Source: Vanessa cardui (Eukaryota > Arthropoda > Insecta > Lepidoptera > Nymphalidae). Taken from it: a stretch of 64,000 nucleotides of DNA. The stretch covers positions 372,001 through 436,000 of the forward strand of contig NC_061128.1 in assembly GCF_905220365.1 (NCBI RefSeq), given 5' to 3'. Each line of letters begins with the position of its first letter. Position 1 is the stretch's first letter. This document shows positions 55,402-64,000 of this stretch, piece by piece. The notes below the pieces were generated by a model. That model ran no database searches, had not been told where the DNA came from, and saw nothing but the letters and a program-made list of their open reading frames with translations. Made by a program: the position numbers and the translations under genes.

Positions 55402-55688
55402 TACCGCGTTGGCCCAGCGGTTAGAACACGTGCATCTTAACCGATGATTGCGGGTGCAAGTACCACTGAATATTCATATGCTAAAATTGTGTTTATAATT
55501 CATGTCGTGTTAGGCGGCGAAGGAAAACATCGTGAGGAAACCTTGTATGAATGTATCAAATTTCATAGAAATTCTGCCACATGTGTATTCCAACAACCCG
55601 TATTGAAACAGCGTGGTGGATAAAACTTCTCAAAGAGAGATGAGGCTTTAACTCAGCAGTGAGAAATTTAGAGTCTGTTGATGATTTT
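55402..55688 (+). mobile_element. tRNA-derived SINE, family A
   Basis: ACCGCGTTGGCCCAGCGG, TTAACCGATGATTGCGGGTG, AACATCGTGAGGAAACCTTG, CAACAACCCGTATTGAAACAG and CAGCAGTGAGAAATTTAGAG. B box mutated (GGGTGCAAGTACC). Nearly full length. Confidence 0.85.
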
Positions 55689-55748
55689 AACACTGCTACT
55701 CTATGATTACTCTATGATTACGCTAAAATAAATAAATATCACTAAAAT

Positions 55749-56103
55749 ATGTTGTACATTAACAATTTATCGCATAAGGAACAACATAAAACAATCGCGC
55801 GAAACTTAATGATGCATCGATACTTGATATATAAACGTGAGGCAAGTTGGAAACTGCAAACTGCAGCACTAACCCGAGGCGAAGTTAGTAAGCTTCGCAG
55901 CTGTCTTAATAATTACCTGTCAAAAATTGCAAGCTATTCCGACTATTGGTACATAAATTACAGCATACTTCTATTTTGTAGATTAACATATAACTTTAGT
56001 CGATCAACGTGTAAGCGTTTTGAGGTTAATTGGATACTGTGTATGATTACTTACATGTTTAAATGTTTATTGCTAATTATTTATTTATCATCATTTTACA
56101 TTG
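55749..56103. other. Unassigned DNA with a 119-codon ORF
   Basis: The plus-strand ORF 55749-56108 ends in the adjacent Helitron-like element. Composition is as expected for AT-rich DNA and no motif is recognised; not called a gene. Confidence 0.35.
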
Positions 56104-56255
56104 TATAAAACAAAGTAGCTTACCGCTGTCTGTCACTATATATACTTATATCTTTAAAAATACCCAACGGATTTTGATGCGGTTTGTAAAGAAACATTTA
56201 TAATGTCAGGTGTTTCTAATGTGATATTGTAAATAAACAAATTCGGAATTGAAGT
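56104..56255 (+). mobile_element. Helitron-like family H, 3'-truncated
   Basis: TATAAAACAAAGTAGCTTACC, GCTGTCTGTCACTATATATAC, CCAACGGATTTTGATGCGG, TTTCTAATGTGATATTGTAAA. The terminus with CTAG is missing. Confidence 0.65.
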
Positions 56256-56605
56256 CATGTCACATTTCATTTCAGTGTCATGACAAATTCATATTAGCTC
56301 AACATTGGTTCGAAAAAGCGATTTAAATGAAACGCAAATTAAATAAGTTGCTATTACTTTGTAATATTTGTCATAACTGTACCTATGTTTACTTACTATA
56401 TTTTAAAGTAAGTAATAAAACTTTATAAAAAAATATGAGCATGGTCTTGACGGTAGAGTAAGAGTTGTAAATTGTCAAGTTGACATCAAAATTTACTATA
56501 CGAGTAGTTATAAACATTTTATTGCACATATTTTATTGTGCAATATAAAAGATATTCGTTATTGGCTATAACGAAAATTAATATTTTTGAGCGAACTTTT
56601 GGTTT

Positions 56606-56845
56606 GGAAAATAAAATAAGAATAAAAATAAACTTTATTCAAGTGGGATTTTACAAGCCACCGCCGGTTCGGAAAGTAGATTCTACCGAGAGAAAGTCAG
56701 TAGTTACTCTTTTACAACATTTAATAAATACAATCATATTAGTCAAATACAAGTATATATGTATGTAATGTATCCTTTCTGGAATTCAACGGGTATTAAT
56801 TCCAAGCTTTTTTATCATCTACAAAATATTGTATCGAATAATATG
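56606..56845 (-). mobile_element. Retroposon 3' end, family C1
   Basis: AAATAAACTTTATTCAAGTGG, CCGCCGGTTCGGAAAGTAG, AAGTCAGTAGTTACTCTTTT, TATTAATTCCAAGCTTTTTT and ATTGTATCGAATA. Long copy comparable to 37.9 kb. Confidence 0.75.
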
Positions 56846-58796
56846 CCTTTTTTACTAATGTATTTTTATAAACGATTTGAATTTACGAAACGGAAAAGTT
56901 TAAAATGTATGCGGAATTTTATTGTTACATGTAGTTGTCTTTTCATTTTATATCTCATTAATTACAACCAATCTTTTAATTTCGCTTACAAACTAAAAAA
57001 GTAAAATGTATCCGACGCAATAAATCCCTACGTAACGAAACGCATACTTCAACTGCTATAATTCTTTTCAGTAAAGTACAAAGACAATCATATTTTACAT
57101 TCAAACAAAACCCTCTAAACGAACACTATTAATAAAGTAGATTTAAGGCAACAAAACATTGTCTCAACTGCCCTTAAATCTAGCTAAGCGTTCATTCATT
57201 CCTAAATTCCTTGAATTAGTCAACTCAAATCCTATGCAAATGGTCTGTTAATTACAAACTTCCTTTGTTCATTAGCGGGAGGCCCTTTTCTCTTACGGAG
57301 CCTTTAAAATTTACTTCGCCTCGTTGGAGGTGAATGCACTCGATGAAAAACTGGGACATAAAAAATATATGCATTTCCGTCTGTCCGCCGTCCCCTCCCG
57401 AATTGGAGGCGAAAGAATGAGAATTATCTTTTAATCTGCTTTAGAAAAGAGGAAAGGAGGGTTCTTAGCAACATTTCGAGTGTGTTTAACTTACATTATC
57501 CGTTAAGCAATATATACGTTATGCAGTGATGAAGTTAATTGAAATTTTGGGGTCCACAAAGGTTCGAAAGCAACACTTAACTTTTGTTTAATTTTTAACG
57601 CTTACTTTATTAACTTATTGTGTAAAGAAAAGGGAATACTAATCTCATTGATGAAAAACTTTCGCTAATTTCTTTTTCTTTCTTATACTTTTTTCCTTCA
57701 GCAGTTTTTCTCTACATGTACATTCTGAAGCGTTGCTAACTTTAAATTTAATTTTATCTTGTAATAAGACGTTTCCAAAACTTCAAAATTGACTAAATAG
57801 ACTACAGTATATTTTGATATATTATATTTAATTTCAACAAGTAAAGTCCACTTTCTCTAACTTGCTAATGATAAATAAACGATGTATAAAAAAATGGTTT
57901 TTTTTTTTAAATAGTTTAGTATGAAAACTTTTGTAATCCTATTTGCGTTAGATATAAAAAAACAGGCAATTCAATACATCACGTTAGCAAACATAAATAA
58001 AAAGAAAACAAAATAAATATTTCACTAGAAACAGATATTTACGTCGATAGATCTTAACAAAATGGCAGCCAATTTATATTGGGAACCAGAAACACCGTAG
58101 CTTACGAAAACTGCATGTTATTTGCAGACATTTGTTTGAAGCGCATGCGGTGCGTGATCGGCGCTCGTAAGTATCGCTTTGACGGTAAACGTGCTCGAGA
58201 AACTACACCGCAGCAAGGAATCTATTGTGCTGACTGCGAGTTTCTCTTTATGAAACTTTTATCCGCTTGATAAATACAGGCGAGAGGTAAACTCGCTCCT
58301 CTGCAATCCGTCGACCGTTGAATTATCTGCCAATATGTAATGGTCTTATCTACATCTGTTTTATATGTATCAATTGACTTTTATGCTATGTATTTGTAAA
58401 TCATAATCATAATCATATTTGATTATTTTATGAAACGCTTTACAAGATTTTCGTCTCGTAAGTTTAGTTAAAGTTTATATTCTACTGAATTTAGTACTTA
58501 TTGGTTCATGCTATTAAATTTTCTAAATAATCTTTATAGACTTGTATAAGATAATAATGATATTTGAATAATTAATTTAAACAAATACTTGAACGTAGTA
58601 AGGTAAATATAAATAAAGCCTTGTGCTCAGGAAGTTGTAATAAGTAAAAATACAGTCATTTGGTATTCTACATTACTAATTTAAAATAAAATATATATCA
58701 TACAATCATAAAAAATTACAATGATTATGCAAAAAAATACTATTTTAAACTCAAATAAATTAGAAAATCTTCAAGTCTAATATAAAAGATAAGACA
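56846..58796. other. Unassigned DNA with unique islands
   Basis: 57230-57480 and 58060-58330 are GC-richer and unrepeated. The second carries GAAGCGCATGCGGTGCGTGATCG and a 63-codon ORF (58079-58270) without domain signs. Candidate regulatory islands; no gene supported. Confidence 0.35.
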
Positions 58797-58924
58797 ATAT
58801 CGGTAGAACCTATTTTCCGAACCGGTAGTAGCTATAGTAGTCACTTGAAATAGTTGTTAAATGACGATTCAAAAGTGCTTGTACAAGCCTACTCGAATAA
58901 AGTATTTTTTTGATTTTAATTTTA
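58797..58924 (+). mobile_element. Retroposon 3' end, family C1
   Basis: TCGGTAGAACCTATTTTCCG, TTAAATGACGATTCAAAAGTG, CGAATAAAGTATTTTTTTG and a GATTTTAATTTT tail. 5'-truncated. Confidence 0.75.
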
Positions 58925-59387
58925 ATTGGGAATGTAATTAGAAATAATTCATAATGTTTTATTAAGTTTTTAAATATATTTAGAATTATTTCATTAATTG
59001 CAATGAATTTGTTTTTGCTTAAATGTTAAGAACAAAATATATATATTTCCTCAATTACAGCAGGTATTTCTGCAATGAAACAACATCGCTTAATAAGTGT
59101 CTAATCTACAAATTTCCTGCGCTAAGAAGTTCATTTTGGGGTGTATTGAGGACCCTCATGGAACTTAATGTTGAACTTTAAATGGGATTCTCGAAGTACA
59201 GCTTATTAAATAAAATGTTTGTAATTAAAAACCGGCTGAATTCATAAAGGTCATTAATTTTATTACTTTAAAAGATTCTAAATATCATAATTCTGATAGA
59301 TTAAGCGGATCCTTTTTCCCATTGAGACAATTCAATATTAAAAATCTTTGAGATTTATTATAAAAAAATAAATATATATTTTAATCA

Positions 59388-59612
59388 AATAAAATCAAAT
59401 CAAAATAAACTTTATTCAAGTAGGCTTATACAAGCACTTTTGAATCGCCATTTTACAATTAAGTGAAGCTACCACCGGTTCGGAAAGTAGATTCTAAAGA
59501 GAAGAACCGGCAAGAAACTCGGTAGTTACACTTTTTTAACATTTAAAAAATAAAAAGTCATGTTAGTTAAATACAATTATTTAAATTAATATATCCAGCT
59601 TGGAAGTCAAAA
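59388..59612 (-). mobile_element. Retroposon 3' end, family C1
   Basis: AATCAAATCAAAATAAACTTT, TTATTCAAGTAGGCTTATAC, CACCGGTTCGGAAAGTAG, GAACCGGCAAGAAACTCGG and CCAGCTTGGAAGTC. Opposite orientation to the copy about 460 bp upstream. Confidence 0.8.
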
Positions 59613-60064
59613 GCTATAATTACTATATTCTTGTTATAATAATTTTATTTAATTTAATTAAAATTAGCCAATTTTATAAAACGTATAGAGTTTATATTAC
59701 CAACTGTATTCATTCAAATGATATATCATACAATTTGTTTTGGCAGTGAGTAAGCGAGTTGGAATATTTGAAGGCGCTACACGTTCATCGCTAGAGTTTA
59801 CACAGTACGGGGAAATTTTATTCCTGGTTAAAACATACAAGTTTATTCAAAACTAGTTATCATATGTGTTACCTTAGATTCAGCTACAGGTATTTTTTTT
59901 TACTTCAAATAAATACTTTTAATCAGATTACAGGCTTTAAATAAAGTTTAAACTTTAAAACTAAGAAAAAAGAACGAATCAGAAAAAGAAATTATCTATT
60001 AATAGAACCATTAGGTAAGACTGTCATTAATAGAAGCGAAAAAATAAAAGAACTTTACGGTACA
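59613..60064. other. Unassigned AT-rich DNA
   Basis: Nothing recognised. Confidence 0.45.
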
Positions 60065-60180
60065 TTTTAAATTGTTAGTGGTGGTAGCCTCTCTTAATTT
60101 AGTATTGTAAAATAATAACTCGAAATTGTATGTAAAAGTCTACTTTAATAAAGTATATGTAGATTATGATTTTGATGATA
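60065..60180 (+). mobile_element. Retroposon 3' end, family C1 (decayed)
   Basis: GTTAGTGGTGGTAGCCTCTC, AAAATAATAACTCGAAATTG, TACTTTAATAAAGTATATG and TTATGATTTTGATG follow C1 order. Confidence 0.5.
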
Positions 60181-60673
60181 GATCATTAGTATTACACGCA
60201 GAACTAATAAACGACATACGTACATTTATTAAACACAAATATTAAAATAAAGAAAAAGCGAGATCATTAAATGCAATTACAAATTGATATTTTAAAACTT
60301 TATTTTGCTTTATATATGCACAAGTTACTAATATATAAACTCATACATACATTAAAAGGAAACTTAATTAAAGTTTGTTTATTTAGGTCAAATCTTTTAA
60401 CCCACAACTTCCACTTATCCTACGTATCTAAATTTTACATGTTAGTTTAGTTCCGATAACAATGCATTTTTAAAGTGAGCGTGACCTGATTTCACAAACG
60501 GGTTTGCTAGACGATGATTCTTAACAATAATTGAGCAAATTCTTCGATATACATAATTGTGCTTCAATATTTAATTTACCATGACATGATGTTTCACTTA
60601 TGATTGTCTCTGTCTGCCTTGTATGAGAAGGCATTCAATTGTGATAGACTTTTATTATTGTTAGCACTTTTCT
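60181..60673. other. Unassigned AT-rich DNA
   Basis: Nothing recognised. Confidence 0.45.
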
Positions 60674-60840
60674 AAATCAAATCAAAACAATTTCATTCAA
60701 GTAAACTTCACAATGGAGCGTTTTTGAATCGTTAACAATTAAATACTACCACCGTTTCGGAAAGCAGATTCTAGCGAGAAGAAACGGCAAGAAACTCGCA
60801 TAGTTGCTCTTTTCAAATAAACATATTTACAATGTTGTTA
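60674..60840 (-). mobile_element. Retroposon 3' end, family C1
   Basis: TAAATCAAATCAAAACAATTT, TTTTTGAATCGTTAACAATTA, CCACCGTTTCGGAAAGCAG and AGAAACGGCAAGAAACTCG. Confidence 0.65.
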
Positions 60841-61330
60841 TTTACAGTAATTAGTGTCCTACGATGGAACCCGACCTTAACTCCAGGCGTTTCTTTCTAA
60901 AAAGTACTTTTAATGTATAATATGATTTATTTATTAATTTAGTCTTAATCATCTTTTTAAATTTTGAAAACGGTAAATTGATTCTATTTTTCGGTATCTT
61001 ATTATATATGCGTATACCATTGCCCAAAAAGTTACTACTAAGTTAAGTTTATTCTTATTTCTTGTATTTATCTATAATAGTATATTTGGTTAGAGAAGCT
61101 TAGAATAGCAAATAGTAATTTTAAATAACTAAATTTTACGTACAAAAGTGCAGTTTCAATTTGTCGAACGAGTTACTGTCTGTAATAATCTTGTGTAATA
61201 AATATTATTAACAATTAAATTCAAGTCTTCAATTATTTCCAATATATTTTTGAGATGTTATTGCATTTGAGTAATTACTATTTTAAATATATAATGGAGC
61301 AGGCATGCCCGAGCCCGTTTTAACAAAAAG

Positions 61331-61353
61331 TGACGTCAGCTATGCTGACGTCA
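61331..61353. promoter_or_regulatory. Inverted pair of CRE (TGACGTCA) sites
   Basis: TGACGTCA occurs at 61331-61338 and 61346-61353, within a perfect 10-bp inverted repeat (TGACGTCAGC, TAT, GCTGACGTCA). TGACGTCA is the consensus site of CREB/ATF bZIP factors. Pairing and symmetry make chance less likely, but function is inferred only. Confidence 0.45.
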
Positions 61354-62098
61354 TGCGAGTGTCAGAGTTTCTTGACTTTTTTCTTTAACCATCTTCGGTG
61401 GTATGAAATAAAACTCAGGAAATAATCCTCGCTGATTTATTCCAATATGAGACGGTCCGATCGCTCCGACGGCTCGACCAAGTCTGTCGATACCGACGGG
61501 CGCTTGATCTTTTATAACAAAAATAGGTGGGTAGACTTATTCACTCAAGATAACAGTTCTTTACAAACATTAAAATATTTGAGACTAATTTAACATTTCA
61601 CAATTCAATTTTAAATTATTATTATTATTATTATTATTTAAATAATCGTTCCTGGACACGTGTTTTTCTTAAATTCGTGGTTTCGCGCCGACATATATAT
61701 ATAATAGTGACAAATATTACTCCTGGAAAGTTATGTTAAATATGAAACTTGGGACTCGAAACGAATATGCTAATGAGAAGTAAACGTTCGTGTTATTTCG
61801 TATTTAAACTTTCTGATAAATATAAATAAAAAATACACTAGATAAATGTATGAACTTTTCGTATTTTCATAAGATTTCAGACTCCAACTTGCTTGTTAAC
61901 CAAAGACGTATTAAAAACTATCTAGACTGTTTATAGAACATTTGTTACAGACGAGAAAAAAAAACACTTTCAAACAATTATAAAAAGTTTTAAAATGTTA
62001 TCTTTACACTTTTACTAACGTCGTATTTAATAAATAAACAAAAGCAAAGAGCTATTTTGATTTCAGACTTCTGAATTCTTAAGTGTGCAAGGCGCAAT

Positions 62099-62137
62099 GT
62101 TGCAACTCTGCTCGGCACACTCGAGCAGCGTTGCAAC
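62099..62137. repeat. 16-bp inverted repeat with one mismatch
   Basis: Arms GTTGCAACTCTGCTCG (62099-62114) and CGAGCAGCGTTGCAAC (62122-62137) pair at 15 of 16 positions around GCACACT. Each arm carries the self-complementary GTTGCAAC. Could be a dyad binding site or a hairpin. Confidence 0.85.
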
Positions 62138-62548
62138 TTTTATTGGAAAACTTATCCGAATTTACATGTCCCGCACATTATTAAAAACGCTTGTAAAAGT
62201 TTAAAAGCCCCAGAACTTCCACCTTGCACCCGAAGCGAATTTATATCCGCAAAGCCAAGACTAATTTTTATTGTTCCTGTAGGTGAAGTTATAATGGGAT
62301 ATTTAAGGGTTGGGTTTAAATTTTGCAGCGGGTTTAAGTTGTTCTTGATAGTGATAGTATTAAACGAACCCGTTTCATGAACATCAACTTGTGTAAGACG
62401 TTTTTAATTATTGGTATCCATCTAAATGCTTCAAATTAAAGCTAATAACTTTTGTTTTGTTGTTTTGGAGGGAGTTTGATTGTTGTAACATATATCGTAG
62501 GTTATTTTAAAGGAAATATTTATAATAATAAAATTACAATCGATAGCG

Positions 62549-62805
62549 AATTAAATCAATATATACTTTATTCAAGCAGGCTTTTGAATCGTCATTAAAC
62601 AACTATATTAAGTGAAGCTACCACCGGTTCGGAATGAAGATTCTACCGAGAAAAATCGGCAAGAAACTCCGTAGTTAATATAAAGTCATCTTAGTTAAAT
62701 AATTATATATGTATGTAATATATCCTGCTTGGAAATGAACAAGTATTAATTCCACGCTTTTTTATCATCTGTATAATCTTGTATTGAATTGAATGCCTTC
62801 TTTTT
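62549..62805 (-). mobile_element. Retroposon 3' end, family C1
   Basis: AAATCAATATATACTTTATTC, AAGCAGGCTTTTGAATCGTC, CACCGGTTCGGAATGAAG, CGGCAAGAAACTCCGTAG, TATATCCTGCTTGGAAATG and TTCCACGCTTTTTTATCATC. Long copy. Confidence 0.75.
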
Positions 62806-62978
62806 TTGAGTATTCAAAACTAAATTATTTACTGTGAACCAATCGTGTACTTGTTATAATTTGCCGTTCATATCGTCATAGTCGGTTTTTTCCTCAAAAA
62901 TATCAATTATTATTATTGAACAAATCGATAATGGTAATTGATTAGATGGCAAGTTTAGTCTGACTCTTTAGCTAGAAT

Positions 62979-63264
62979 TACTTGGTGGCAGGGCCTTATG
63001 CAAGCCCGTCTGTGTAGGTACCACCCACTCGTCAGTTATTCTACCGCCGAATAACAGTACTCAGTATTGTTGTGTCCTGGTTTGAAAGGTGAGTGAGCCA
63101 GTGTAACTACAGGCACAAGGGACATTACACCTTAGTTCCCAAGGTTGGTGGCACATTGACAATGTAAGGAATAGTTAATATTTCTTACAGCGTTATTGTC
63201 TATGAGTAATGGTGACCACTTACCATCAGGTGGCCCATATGCCAACCTATACCATAACAAAAAA
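62979..63264 (+). mobile_element. Family B element (near full length)
   Basis: ACTTGGTGGCAGGGCCTTATG to CCAACCTATACCATAACAAAA. A CTCGTCCG block is lost near the end (CCCATATGCCAACC). Confidence 0.85.
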
Positions 63265-63829
63265 TTGGATGAGTATTTGAATCTTCGAGACGAGAATTGC
63301 GAGAGTTAACAGGGAACCAAACCAAGAGAGAAATCGAAACCATGACCACAGCGTGAAAACAGCGTGATGGGAATTTTTAATGCCAAAAAAGTGTAGCAAC
63401 CCGAAGGGAAAAATATGATATTGCTTTTAAATATGAAATATTACGCCGAAAGTGTTCTTGTTATGAAGAAAAAGGGTTTACCCGTGTCACGGCTTCGCGG
63501 AGGGTAGCGGACGATGTGTCTTCATTGGGAAAACAATGAATTGGTATTACGATCTGCTATATTATTAGTTACTGTATTCGTAGATTTAGGGCATCTGTTA
63601 ACTTTACTTGAATTTATTTCATGTTTGTTCAGTTTTTATTTGAAACATCAATGAATACGCAGAAATCCTTTTATAAACTTAATTCTTTTTTTTTTATATG
63701 AGACGTCATTTTGTGTTTCTTAAGTGAAAATAAAAGTACTATAAAAATATATAAAAAAAACATATACGAGAAGATTATTATATGAGAAGAATTTAGAAAA
63801 CAGGCTTCGTGTGCCGACGTTGTAATAAT
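63265..63829. other. Unassigned DNA
   Basis: A short CACGGCTTCGCGGAGG at 63497-63512 recalls Helitron-like termini but lacks the rest. Nothing else. Confidence 0.4.
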
Positions 63830-64000
63830 CGAAGTCAAGTCAAAAACCTTTATTCAAAATGGAAGTGTTTACACTTTCTTATTGACTGTCGAAAATCTAC
63901 CACCGTTTCGGAATATAATTCCTCAGACCTGAGAAGAACCGGTGAAAGAAACTCAGCGAGTTCTATTTTTTTTTATAATTGTTACAATATACAATATGTT
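63830..64000 (-). mobile_element. Retroposon 3' end, family C2 (runs off the window)
   Basis: AAGTCAAGTCAAAAACCTTT, TTACACTTTCTTATTGACTG, CACCGTTTCGGAATATAATT, CCTCAGACCTGAGAAGAACC and AAACTCAGCGAG. Very close to the nested copy at 25.85 kb; the 5' part lies beyond the edge. Confidence 0.75.

Larger units (their letters stand above)
60841..62548. other. Unique DNA with two palindromes and an ATT microsatellite
   Basis: No gene. GC-richer islands at 61310-61520 and 62060-62290 each contain a short palindrome (listed separately). An (ATT)n tract lies at about 61616-61638. Low AT and lack of repeats suggest unique regulatory sequence, unproven. Confidence 0.4.

Noticed and set aside
55749..56108. 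119-codon plus-strand ORF
   Set aside because: Ends in a Helitron-like element; composition is that expected of AT-rich DNA and no motif is present.
1..64000. Search for an undescribed defence or biosynthetic system
   Set aside because: There is no gene cluster; coding content consists of retrotransposon sequence plus one unidentified ORF, so nothing supports a multi-gene system here.

Overview
The window reads as intergenic or intronic DNA of an insect, most probably a lepidopteran. The evidence is a strongly AT-rich background, no host coding gene that can be supported over 64 kb, and a dense population of short interspersed elements whose sequences I recognise from butterfly and moth genomes (tRNA-headed SINEs, CTAG-ending Helitron-like elements, RTE-type and jockey-group LINE relics). 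No species can be named from this alone. Family letters used here (A, B, C1, C2, D, E, F, G, H, K, L, P) are local labels, not database names.

The only long open reading frame is the reverse transcriptase of a 5'-truncated but otherwise intact non-LTR retrotransposon (about 16.87-20.01 kb, plus strand). Its frame is open for about 865 codons, and it has a 3' UTR and a TAAA-repeat tail. Other coding matter consists of LINE relics: a C-terminal fragment at 15.39-15.59 kb, an RTE-type C terminus on the minus strand at 44.86-45.47 kb, a palm-domain fragment at 51.48-51.80 kb, and three short 3' ends of a second RTE-like family (7.0, 33.7 and 49.4 kb). A 140-codon minus-strand ORF at 52.4-52.9 kb is unidentified. 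A segment just beyond its end shares a short motif with a segment near 11.1 kb.

Layout: 0-12 kb is mostly unique AT-rich DNA with scattered E, A, D, B and C copies and two GC-richer islands (3.7 and 5.2 kb). 12-21 kb holds the LINE. 20.5-38.2 kb is the densest repeat region, with clusters of A, B, C, D, F and L, including two clear nested insertions. 38-51 kb mixes SINEs and Helitron-like elements, including a SINE nested in a Helitron with an 8-bp target duplication, and a perfect 22-bp hairpin at 45.48 kb. 51-64 kb is sparser, with LINE-tail copies in opposite orientations and two striking short palindromes: a paired CRE site at 61.33 kb and a 16-bp stem at 62.10 kb.

No operon, CRISPR array, true tRNA or rRNA gene, or host gene was found. 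The contents relate to each other as layers of retroposition: SINEs that depend on LINE machinery, Helitron-like elements, and older decayed copies into which younger ones inserted.
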